The translations under genes and the position numbers were made by a program. From positions 1-28,496 of the forward strand of contig CAYRHB010000038.1 in NCBI GenBank assembly GCA_964424035.1: DNA of 28,496 nt, read 5' to 3'. Shown piece after piece: positions 8,136 through 15,233 of this stretch. The DNA comes from Leptolinea sp964424035 (GTDB lineage Bacteria; Chloroflexota; Anaerolineae; Anaerolineales; Anaerolineaceae). Every line of letters begins with the position of its first letter. Positions within the stretch are counted from its first letter, which is position 1. The notes under the pieces are model-generated. The model saw nothing but the letters and a program-made list of their open reading frames with translations. It had not been told where the DNA came from and searched no databases.

Positions 8136-8924
8136 TTACTCCATAAATTTTGGTGGGAAAGGTCCCCGGTAACCCATGTCGCGGGAGATCTCAATGGCGG
8201 CATGAATCAACGGTGGTGTAAATTGTTCAATGGCACGCTCTGAAAAGCGTTGCGTGGGTCCGGATATGCTTATGGCTCCAACCGGTTCACTAAACTGGTC
8301 AAAAATGGGAGCGGCAAGTCCGCTGGCATCGGAAATCCATTCTCCATGGCTGACTGAAATCCCGTTCTTTCGGATGGAGGTCAGCTCATTTTCCAGGAGT
8401 GCACGGTCTGTAATTGTGTTCGGTGTGAGCGGTTCCAGGGATAGAGACCCTAGAATCTCACGCAGACGGGCGATGGGAAGGAATGCCAGAAGTACTTTAC
8501 CGGCTGAACCGGCGTAAAGCGGAAGGCGGCGTCCAACCCGGGCCACAATCCTTACAGTTTGAGCACTTTCCAGGCGTTCCACGCAGATACGATCATTCCC
8601 CTGCAGGATATAAAGGCTAATCGTCTCATTGGTGGATACATAGAGTTCTTCCAGGAAGGGGAGTGCACACTTGCGCAGATCAAGGGTGGCTGTGTAGACA
8701 CCAGCCCAGGTCAAGACTCTCGGGCCAAGACTGTACGTTTTACTTTCTGGATTCTGGTTTAAGATTCCCAGATTTCGGAGAGATGCCATCAGACGCCCGG
8801 TGGCACTACTGGAGAGGTTGACCAAACGGGCGGCTTCCCGAACGCCTAATTCGGGGCGGTCTTGATTGAAACAATCCAAAATGGCAATAGACCGGCTTAA
8901 AATGGGTGAGATTTCATTTTCCAT
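8136..8924 (-). CDS. IclR-family transcriptional regulator
   Basis: Predicted DNA-binding regulator, 262 aa from the ATG at 8924. A winged helix-turn-helix spans about residues 8-66 (ILSRSIAILDCF, GVREAARLVNLSSSATGRLM, with the wing around SKTYSLGP). The IclR effector-binding domain follows at about 80-250, with the typical VARVGRRLPLYAGSAGKVLLAF block. The frame is open to 9020, but a start there would coincide with the -35 box of the gene's own likely promoter, so the ATG at 8924, which gives a normal IclR N-terminus, is preferred despite lacking a clear ribosome-binding site. As first gene of the citrate synthase-proBA operon and divergent from icd-acnA, it is the obvious candidate to control both arms. 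The effector is unknown. Confidence 0.92.
   Translation of the reverse strand: MENEISPILSRSIAILDCFNQDRPELGVREAARLVNLSSSATGRLMASLRNLGILNQNPESKTYSLGPRVLTWAGVYTATLDLRKCALPFLEELYVSTNETISLYILQGNDRICVERLESAQTVRIVARVGRRLPLYAGSAGKVLLAFLPIARLREILGSLSLEPLTPNTITDRALLENELTSIRKNGISVSHGEWISDASGLAAPIFDQFSEPVGAISISGPTQRFSERAIEQFTPPLIHAAIEISRDMGYRGPFPPKFME
8139..8142 (-). promoter_or_regulatory. Ribosome-binding site of citrate synthase
   Basis: GGAG lies five bases upstream of the ATG at 8133 and within the last codons of the IclR gene. It fixes the citrate synthase start and shows that the two genes are translated in close succession. Confidence 0.75.
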
Positions 8925-8964
8925 GGAATAAAGAGGGGGAAAAAGGTTGGATGTCTCAATTAAT

Positions 8965-8977
8965 GGGACAGTGTCCC
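8965..8977. promoter_or_regulatory. Palindromic operator candidate (6-1-6) for the IclR regulator
   Basis: GGGACA-G-TGTCCC is a perfect inverted repeat with a one-base centre. It lies about 8 to 20 bases past the predicted start of the minus-strand iclR transcript and covers the -35 element of the predicted plus-strand icd promoter. IclR proteins typically bind short palindromes of about 13-15 bp in divergent promoter regions, so a role as autoregulatory and shared operator is a reasonable inference. Confidence 0.55.
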
Positions 8978-8992
8978 GTAATCTGATATTAT
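8965..8992 (+). promoter_or_regulatory. Possible sigma-70-type promoter for icd-acnA
   Basis: GGGACA (8965-8970, four of six consensus bases) is followed by a 16-bp spacer and TATTAT (8987-8992, five of six). Transcription would start near 9000, giving a leader of about 64 nt before the icd ATG. The -35 box is weak and lies inside the palindrome, which suggests regulation. It overlaps the oppositely directed iclR promoter. Confidence 0.4.
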
Positions 8993-9020
8993 TATAGATG
9001 CGATTTTCAATACCCGTCAA
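8991..9020 (-). promoter_or_regulatory. Sigma-70-type promoter for the iclR-citrate synthase-proBA operon
   Basis: On the minus strand TTGACG (9020-9015) is followed by an 18-bp spacer and a perfect TATAAT (8996-8991). Transcription would start near 8984, 60 bases before the ATG at 8924, with the palindrome at 8965-8977 immediately downstream, a typical repressor-operator position. This is the strongest promoter-like sequence I found in the window, and it argues against the longer IclR reading frame beginning at 9020. Confidence 0.7.
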
Positions 9021-9043
9021 GGGTGATATTCGGGTAGTTTTTT
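9011..9043 (+). promoter_or_regulatory. Terminator-like hairpin in the icd leader (possible attenuator)
   Basis: TACCCG (9011-9016) pairs with CGGGTA (9031-9036), and after one G comes TTTTTT (9038-9043), a weak intrinsic terminator shape placed before the icd ribosome-binding site. The same 5' arm can alternatively pair as ACCC (9012-9015) with GGGT (9021-9024) around a 5-nt loop, which would prevent the terminator stem. This mutually exclusive pairing is what an attenuator needs, but the stems are short. Confidence 0.3.
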
Positions 9044-9063
9044 ACATTTTTAAGGAAGATACT

Positions 9064-10359
9064 ATGACTGAAATCGAGAGAAGCACGGAAGAACAAGTTG
9101 TTTCACGGAAGGAAAATGGATTGGTCGTTCCCGAACATCCGGTAATTCCGTATATTGAGGGAGATGGTATCGGGGCGGACATTTGGAAAGCCGCCAAGAT
9201 GGTATTAAACCATGCCGTGGAAAAAGCCTACAGCGGAAAACGTTCAATTAATTGGAAGGAAGTACTGGCAGGAGAAAAGGCAATTCGCCAGCTTGGAACC
9301 GGCCTGCCCGAAGAGACATTGCAATCTTTCCGGAAATACCTGATTGGTATGAAGGGGCCGATGGGAACACCGGTTGGTGGAGGTGCCCGTTCTTTAAATG
9401 TGGCACTGCGGAAAGAATTGGACCTGTATGTCTGCCAGCGGCCTGTGCGTTGGTTTAATGGTTTACCCGCGCCTGTGGTGCATCCGGAGCATGTCAATAT
9501 GGTCATTTTCCGTGAGAATACAGAAGATGTATATAGCGGGATCGAGTTTGAACTTGGTTCGGAAGAGAATTCCCAGTTTTCTTCCCTTCTCGAAGCCAAT
9601 TTCCCAACGCAATTCAAAAAAGTGCGTTTCCCAAAAACCACATCATTCGGTATTAAACCCATATCATCGGAAGGCAGCCGCCGTCTGGTTGCTTCGGCTA
9701 TCCGTTATGCCATAAGAAATGGCCGTAAAACCGTAACCCTGATGCATAAAGGAAATATCATGAAATTCACTGAGGGCGGCTTCCGGAAGTGGGGATACGC
9801 TGTCGCCGAAGAAGAGTTTGGTGAGCGGGTTTTCACCCAGCTTCAATGGGATAAGATCAAGGCGGATAGCGGTGAGGAAGTTGCGAACCGCATAAAGCAA
9901 AATGCTCTCGATGAAGGAAAGATATTCGTAAAGGACATGATTGCTGACGCGGTTTTCGAAGCTGTGCTTACCCGTCCTTTGGAATTTGATGTGATCGCTT
10001 CGCCCAATCTGAATGGCGATTATCTATCAGACGCATTGGCTGCCCAGGTCGGGGGAGTGGGGATTGCGCCGGGCGCAAATATCAATGATGATACCGGAGC
10101 CGCTGTATTCGAAGCCACCCACGGAACGGCTCCTTTATTTGCCAATACAAACAAAGCCAATCCATCTTCATTGATCCTTTCGGGAGAAATGATGCTTCGA
10201 TATATGGGGTGGAATGAAGCGGCTGATCATGTCATCCGTGGCTTGGAAGGGGCATTGGCTGACCGGACTGTAACCTTTGATCTGCACAGGCTTATCCCCG
10301 ATGCCACACTGGTAGCGACGGATGGTTTCGCGGAAGCTATGAACAAAAATATGGATTAG
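9064..10359 (+). CDS. icd: Isocitrate dehydrogenase (class I, homodimeric type)
   Basis: Oxidative decarboxylation of isocitrate to 2-oxoglutarate; 431 aa from the ATG at 9064, chosen because AAGGAAG precedes it. The reading frame extends to 8998 without a plausible signal. Isocitrate-binding residues are in RSLNVALRKELDLYVCQRPVRW (Ser110 corresponds to the regulatory Ser113 of E. coli Icd). Metal-binding Asp residues lie in NLNGDYLSDALAAQ and the nucleotide loop is ATHGTAP. The cofactor-discriminating positions are unusual: where E. coli NADP enzyme has Lys344, Tyr345, Val351 and Tyr391, this protein has Leu358, Phe359, Ala365 and Phe405, while Arg395 is kept as Arg409. NADP versus NAD use is therefore open. 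It is followed after 12 bp by aconitase. Confidence 0.95.
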   Translation: MTEIERSTEEQVVSRKENGLVVPEHPVIPYIEGDGIGADIWKAAKMVLNHAVEKAYSGKRSINWKEVLAGEKAIRQLGTGLPEETLQSFRKYLIGMKGPMGTPVGGGARSLNVALRKELDLYVCQRPVRWFNGLPAPVVHPEHVNMVIFRENTEDVYSGIEFELGSEENSQFSSLLEANFPTQFKKVRFPKTTSFGIKPISSEGSRRLVASAIRYAIRNGRKTVTLMHKGNIMKFTEGGFRKWGYAVAEEEFGERVFTQLQWDKIKADSGEEVANRIKQNALDEGKIFVKDMIADAVFEAVLTRPLEFDVIASPNLNGDYLSDALAAQVGGVGIAPGANINDDTGAAVFEATHGTAPLFANTNKANPSSLILSGEMMLRYMGWNEAADHVIRGLEGALADRTVTFDLHRLIPDATLVATDGFAEAMNKNMD

Positions 10360-10371
10360 GGATTTACCGAT

Positions 10372-13071
10372 ATGGCAACGAACCTTTTTAAATTACAAAC
10401 ATTATCTATGGGAAACCGGAAGTATCATTACTTTCCGATCAATGACATTGCGTCTGAGTTTGGCGTGGATGCAACCCGGCTTCCTTTTTGCCTGCGAATT
10501 TTGCTTGAAGCTGCCATACGAAAGTGCGATGGATACACGGTCACCCGCGAAGATATCGGCCGCCTGGCGAAATGGCAGGCAAAGGATTACGCAAGGCAGC
10601 CACTGGCTTTTTACCCGGCCCGGGTTATATTACAGGATTTCACCGGAGTGCCGGTGCTTGTTGATCTGGCAGCCATGCGAACAGAAATGGAACGCCGCGG
10701 GGGTAATCCGGCAAATGTGAACCCGGTCATACCAGTCGATCTGGTGATCGACCATTCTGTGCAAATGGATTTTGCCGGTATTCCCGATGCCCTGCAAAAG
10801 AATGTGCAAATTGAATTTGAACGTAACCACGAACGCTATGTGTTCCTGCGCTGGGCACAACAGGTATTCAAAAATCTACGGATTGTCCCGCCTTCACGCG
10901 GCATCATACATCAGGTGAATCTCGAACGGTTATCACCCGTTGTTCAGGTTTCAGCGGATGAAATTCCGGTTGTTTTCCCTGATTCCGTTTTTGGCACAGA
11001 TTCGCATACCACCATGATCAATGGACTGGGTGTACTGGGATGGGGAGTGGGTGGAATTGAAGCCATTGCTGCCATGCTGGATCAGCCCATTGAACTGCTT
11101 ACTCCGGATGTGATTGGGATTCGGATGACCGGGAAATTACGGGAAGGCGTCATGCCAACTGATCTTGTCCTCCACATAACCCAAATGCTCCGCAAGGTTG
11201 GTGTAGTCAACAAATTCATCGAATATTTCGGAACTGGTCTGGAAAGCTTGAGTCTGGCTGACCGTGCCATGATCGCGAATATGACTCCGGAAAATGGCGC
11301 CACGGTATCTTATTTCCCGGTGGATGACCTCACCCTGGATTATCTGCGACTGACCGGCAGGGAATCTGACCAGGTGGATCTGATAAAAGCGTATTTCCAG
11401 GCACAGGGATTATTCAGATCCGAAACATCACCCGATCCTGTTTACACGGATGTCCTCGAGCTTGACCTTGCCTCGGTTGAACCTTCAATTGCCGGTCCGA
11501 AACGTCCACAAGACCGGATCAGTCTGCGGGATGTTAAAGCAGAATTCCTTGAAACCCTTACCCGGTCAAAGGCGGATAGGGGATATCAGCTGGGCTCAGA
11601 AATGATCCACAACAAAGCCGATGTCAATTTTGCCGATGGAAGCCGCACTACACTCCGGCATGGTTCTGTAGTTCTGGCGTCCATTACATCCTGTACCAAC
11701 ACATCCAATCCTGATGTCATGCTGGCAGCCGGATTGCTGGCAAAAAATGCCGTAAACGCCGGATTGGAAGTTCCACGCTATGTTAAGACCAGCCTTGCTC
11801 CTGGATCCAGGGTTGTGGCTGAATACCTCCAATTCTCCGGTTTACAGGAATACCTGGATAAACTTGGCTTTCAAATTGCCGGGTTTGGTTGTGCCACCTG
11901 CATCGGGAATTCAGGACCTTTGTCTGAGCCTGTTATTCATGCCATAAAAACCGGCGAGCTGGTGGCGGCTGCCGTCCTTTCCGGAAACCGCAATTTTGAA
12001 GGCCGGGTATCACCTCATACACTGGCAAATTATCTGGCATCACCCCCGCTGGTTGTGGCGTATGCATTAGCCGGTCGGGTGGATATCGACTTCTCAACTG
12101 AACCGGTTGGAATTGGAAAGGATGGGAAACCTGTATTCCTGAAAGATCTTTGGCCTTCACGCAAAGAAATTGAGGAAACCGTCCATTCATTCGTTACACC
12201 CGATCTATTTAATCGGGCTTACTCCGACTTGTTAACCGGGGATGAAAACTGGCAGAAATTGGATAGCGGGGCGGCGCCGAATTATGATTGGGATAAGTCT
12301 TCAACATACATCCAGGAACCGCCATATTTCACCATGCATTCCACAGGTGGTTCAAATGACTGTGATCTCCGGAATGCCCGGGTGCTGGCGATATTTGGCG
12401 ATTCCGTGACCACAGACCATATCTCGCCGGCTGGAACCATCGCTGTAGATTCTCCGGCGGGAGAATATTTGAAGAACCTGAATGTTCAACCGGCTGATTT
12501 CAACTCCTACGGATCCCGACGGGGGAATGACCGGGTGATGGTCCGCGGAACTTTTGCCAATCAACGCTTGCGAAATTCGATGGCCGGCGGCAGGGAAGGT
12601 GGATTTACCAGCGTGCAGCCGGAAGGAAAGATCACGTCCATCTATGAGGCTTCGCGTAGTTATTTGGATGCTGGATCACCGCTGATTGTGATCGCAGGCA
12701 AAGAATACGGAACAGGCTCCAGCCGCGATTGGGCGGCAAAAGGCCCCATGCTGCTGGGTGTAAAAGCTGTTATTGCTGAGTCGTTTGAACGGATACATCG
12801 TTCCAATCTTGCCGGAATGGGTATATTGCCGCTCCAGTTCATCGCTGATGACACTGCGGCTTCATTGAACCTGGATGGATCTGAAAGCATCTGTATTTCA
12901 TTTGACAAAGGGTCCATCTTCCCGAATTGTGCTGTGCAGGTATCCGCTGAAAAACCGGATGGAACAATCATCACCTTCCGGGCAAAATGCCGGTTGGATA
13001 CTCCTCTGGAAGTTCAATATTACCTGAAGGGTGGATTATTACCCACTGTTCTGGATAATCTGGACCAGTAA
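10372..13071 (+). CDS. acnA: Aconitate hydratase, AcnA/IRP1 type
   Basis: Interconverts citrate and isocitrate through a [4Fe-4S] cluster; 899 aa, close to E. coli AcnA. Cluster cysteines are Cys441 (ITSCTNTSNP), Cys507 and Cys510 (GFGCATCIGNSGPL). Other family blocks are VFGTDSHTTMINGLGVLGWGVGGIEA (about 206-231), the swivel domain with GDSVTTDHISPAG, and YGTGSSRDWAAKGP with ESFERIHRSNLAGMG near the C-terminus. It starts 12 bp after icd, so the two are surely cotranscribed, and it is followed by a hairpin with a T-rich tail. With citrate synthase across the divergent promoter, the complete citrate to 2-oxoglutarate segment is present. AcnA-type proteins of other bacteria can bind RNA when the cluster is lost; nothing here tests that. 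Confidence 0.97.
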   Translation: MATNLFKLQTLSMGNRKYHYFPINDIASEFGVDATRLPFCLRILLEAAIRKCDGYTVTREDIGRLAKWQAKDYARQPLAFYPARVILQDFTGVPVLVDLAAMRTEMERRGGNPANVNPVIPVDLVIDHSVQMDFAGIPDALQKNVQIEFERNHERYVFLRWAQQVFKNLRIVPPSRGIIHQVNLERLSPVVQVSADEIPVVFPDSVFGTDSHTTMINGLGVLGWGVGGIEAIAAMLDQPIELLTPDVIGIRMTGKLREGVMPTDLVLHITQMLRKVGVVNKFIEYFGTGLESLSLADRAMIANMTPENGATVSYFPVDDLTLDYLRLTGRESDQVDLIKAYFQAQGLFRSETSPDPVYTDVLELDLASVEPSIAGPKRPQDRISLRDVKAEFLETLTRSKADRGYQLGSEMIHNKADVNFADGSRTTLRHGSVVLASITSCTNTSNPDVMLAAGLLAKNAVNAGLEVPRYVKTSLAPGSRVVAEYLQFSGLQEYLDKLGFQIAGFGCATCIGNSGPLSEPVIHAIKTGELVAAAVLSGNRNFEGRVSPHTLANYLASPPLVVAYALAGRVDIDFSTEPVGIGKDGKPVFLKDLWPSRKEIEETVHSFVTPDLFNRAYSDLLTGDENWQKLDSGAAPNYDWDKSSTYIQEPPYFTMHSTGGSNDCDLRNARVLAIFGDSVTTDHISPAGTIAVDSPAGEYLKNLNVQPADFNSYGSRRGNDRVMVRGTFANQRLRNSMAGGREGGFTSVQPEGKITSIYEASRSYLDAGSPLIVIAGKEYGTGSSRDWAAKGPMLLGVKAVIAESFERIHRSNLAGMGILPLQFIADDTAASLNLDGSESICISFDKGSIFPNCAVQVSAEKPDGTIITFRAKCRLDTPLEVQYYLKGGLLPTVLDNLDQ

Positions 13072-13102
13072 TATCAGGCTCTATACACCTGCTTATAAAT
13101 CA

Positions 13103-13158
13103 CCATCTGATGATAAAATGGGAACATCCTATCCATAATCATCAGATGGTTTTATTTT
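13103..13158 (+). terminator. Probable intrinsic terminator after acnA, overlapping the start of the next gene
   Basis: A perfect 12-bp inverted repeat (CCATCTGATGAT at 13103-13114 and ATCATCAGATGG at 13138-13149) has a 23-nt loop and is followed by TTTTATTTT (13150-13158). It begins 32 bases after the acnA stop. It contains two in-frame ATG codons of the following lipoprotein gene, one in each arm, so it may also act on translation initiation of that gene. Confidence 0.65.
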
Positions 13159-14012
13159 CAGTGGATAAAATATCAATCATTTCTACCGGTTTGTATGTGT
13201 TCTTATTATTGTTTTCGGCTGGTTGTTCATCATCATCTGTTGAAGCCGCCAATTCAGAATTGGTTTCCACAGTAACTATTCTTTCAGATACCATAACCCC
13301 CTCCACAATTCCAACTGAAACACCGATTCCATCCACTGCAACACCTGAAATCACCTCAACCGTGGAAGCAACACAGGTTCCCGTAACTGCAACGGTTGAT
13401 TCCATCACCTCAGCATCCGATGCGACTGTTGTCCCAACGGATGAAGATGGTTTACCTCTAATCCATTATGTTTATGGAATTGCCGGGCATAAACAATACT
13501 TCAAATTGGGATGCGAAGCTGCTGCCACCCGCGATTGGGCTCTTTTCTTCGGATATGACATTAATGAGTTTGAGTTCCAGACCAGGCTTCCTCTTTCTGA
13601 TAACCCCGAAGTAGGTTTTGTTGGCAGCGTGGATAGCAAATGGGGGCAGGCACCACCTTATGCATATGGTGTGCATGCCGCACCGGTGGCACAGTTGTTG
13701 CATGAATATGATGTGCCAGCGATTGCGGTAAAAGATTTTTCATTAAAGGAATTAAAACAACAAATCGCGGCTGATCATCCGGTAGTAGTCTGGGTGATTG
13801 GTAATATGGTCGGTGGAGTTCCCTACGAATACACAGCAAAGGATGGACAGAAGGTGATTGTAGCGGCATATGAACATGTGGTCATTGTCACCGGCTACAA
13901 TGAAACTCACATTCGCTACCTCAATAATGATAAGTACTTTGAAACTCCAACTGATGTATTCTTAAACTCATGGAAGGTGCTGGGCAATATGGCTCTCATT
14001 GCCGGGAATTGA
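13146..14012 (+). CDS. C39-like (papain-fold) lipoprotein
   Basis: Predicted cell-surface lipoprotein with a C-terminal Peptidase_C39-like domain. After a basic-hydrophobic signal segment, FSAGC gives a plausible though non-canonical lipobox, then a Ser/Thr/Pro-rich spacer of about 80 residues acts as a stalk. The domain starts near LPLIHYVYGIAGHKQYF. The nucleophile candidate is the Cys in KLGCEAAATRDWA, and the His of AYEHVVIVTGY followed by YLNN fits the C39 catalytic His and Asn/Asp. Function is unknown; cleavage of an external peptide or murein-linked substrate is possible. Start codons at 13110, 13146 and 13161 (GTG) are all in frame and none has a ribosome-binding site. Because the first two lie in the acnA terminator hairpin, the later ones are preferred. 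Confidence 0.8.
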   Translation: MVLFSVDKISIISTGLYVFLLLFSAGCSSSSVEAANSELVSTVTILSDTITPSTIPTETPIPSTATPEITSTVEATQVPVTATVDSITSASDATVVPTDEDGLPLIHYVYGIAGHKQYFKLGCEAAATRDWALFFGYDINEFEFQTRLPLSDNPEVGFVGSVDSKWGQAPPYAYGVHAAPVAQLLHEYDVPAIAVKDFSLKELKQQIAADHPVVVWVIGNMVGGVPYEYTAKDGQKVIVAAYEHVVIVTGYNETHIRYLNNDKYFETPTDVFLNSWKVLGNMALIAGN

Positions 14013-14017
14013 CCGAT

Positions 14018-14021
14018 GGAG
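14018..14021 (+). promoter_or_regulatory. Ribosome-binding site of the EAL-HDOD gene
   Basis: GGAG lies six bases upstream of the ATG at 14028. It decides in favour of that start over the in-frame ATG at 14016, which lies just after the preceding stop codon and has no such site. Confidence 0.65.
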
Positions 14022-14027
14022 AAAAAT

Positions 14028-15233
14028 ATGATTGATATATATGTGGGTCGTCAACCCATCTATACGCCTTCCATGGATATCTTTGGGTACGAATTGCTTT
14101 ACCGAGCTAAAGACAATACAAAAGCCTTGCAAAGAGATGGGGATAAAGCTTCTTCACAGGTGATCTTCAACACATTTATTGAAATGGGCATGGATAAGAT
14201 TGTCGAAGATAAGCTGGCATTTATGCAGGTCGACCGGGGTTATTTGACCGGAAAAGCACCCATGCCATTCCCAAAAGAACAGGTTGTATTAAGCATTGCA
14301 CCCTGGGTCGATTTGGATGATGAAGTCCTGGCTTCACTGTCGGTTTTTCGAAATCAGGGGTACTTTTTTGCTCTTGAAGATCATCCTGAGCAAGAGTTAT
14401 CTCCTCTGCTAGTAAAAGATATAAATATTCTAAAACTCAATATTCACCGGTTTCCGATATCAAACCTGCGGGATAGGGTTTTAGAGTACCGCCGGTTTTC
14501 ATGCCGCCTGCTGGCTGACCATGTACAAACACAGGAGGAATATGATACGTGCCGTGAATTTGGTTTTGATTTCTATCAGGGGAATTTCCTTTCCAAACCC
14601 AAGGTCATTCACGGACGCCGTTTACCGGCACGCAGGTTCTCGCTCCTGAAGTTGTTGACCTGTCTATATGATCCTGATGTTGATATGAAAGAACTCGAGG
14701 AATTGATACGTCAGGATGTCTCATTAAGCTATCGCCTTTTACGGATGGTCAACTCGGCTTATTACGCGTTGGATACCAAGGTCGAATCTATCCGGCATGC
14801 GTTGGTGATCCTTGGATTGAAGCAGATTCGGGCATGGTTGACCATCCTCGCCATGGCGGAGGTCAATGACAGGTCTACCACACTCATGACTACAGCCATG
14901 ATCAGGGGAAAGATGTGTGAGCTTCTCTCACAATCTATGGGTTACAAACAGGAAGACCGGTATTTTACTATCGGTTTATTGTCCATACTGGATGCCATTA
15001 TGGATCTGCCAATGAATGAAGTTCTGGAGAACCTGCCATTAACAGAAGATATGAATGCGGCTCTAATGCAACACACCGGCAATATGGGGGCTATTCTGGG
15101 TTGTGTCATTGCATACGAGAATGGTGAATGGAGCGAGGTTGAAGCGACGAATTTTTCGCCGATTACCCTGCGCGATTCTTATCTCGCTTCGATTGCCTGG
15201 GCATCTGAAATCAGCCAGCGCATTCAGATCTGA
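14028..15233 (+). CDS. EAL-HDOD signalling protein (YuxH/CdgJ type)
   Basis: About 401 aa with a degenerate N-terminal EAL-like domain (about 1-195: IYVGRQPIYTPSMDIFGYELLYR, then FGFDFYQGNFLSKP) and a C-terminal HDOD domain (about 200-390: FSLLKLLTCLYDP, QDVSLSYRLLRMVNSAYYAL, IRHALVILGLKQIRAWLTI). The catalytic EAL signature is YELLYR, and the DDFG and KxD motifs are replaced (ALEDH, LKLN), so phosphodiesterase activity is unlikely; such proteins usually act as cyclic-di-GMP-related regulators through protein contacts. It starts 15 bases after the lipoprotein stop, suggesting cotranscription. Its last 10 bp overlap the 3' end of a convergent GGDEF-EAL gene. Confidence 0.92.
   Translation: MIDIYVGRQPIYTPSMDIFGYELLYRAKDNTKALQRDGDKASSQVIFNTFIEMGMDKIVEDKLAFMQVDRGYLTGKAPMPFPKEQVVLSIAPWVDLDDEVLASLSVFRNQGYFFALEDHPEQELSPLLVKDINILKLNIHRFPISNLRDRVLEYRRFSCRLLADHVQTQEEYDTCREFGFDFYQGNFLSKPKVIHGRRLPARRFSLLKLLTCLYDPDVDMKELEELIRQDVSLSYRLLRMVNSAYYALDTKVESIRHALVILGLKQIRAWLTILAMAEVNDRSTTLMTTAMIRGKMCELLSQSMGYKQEDRYFTIGLLSILDAIMDLPMNEVLENLPLTEDMNAALMQHTGNMGAILGCVIAYENGEWSEVEATNFSPITLRDSYLASIAWASEISQRIQI

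Noticed and set aside
8925..9020. N-terminal extension of the IclR gene to an ATG at 9020
   Set aside because: The extra 32 residues are not IclR-like and would begin at the -35 box of the best promoter for the gene, so they would not be transcribed from it.
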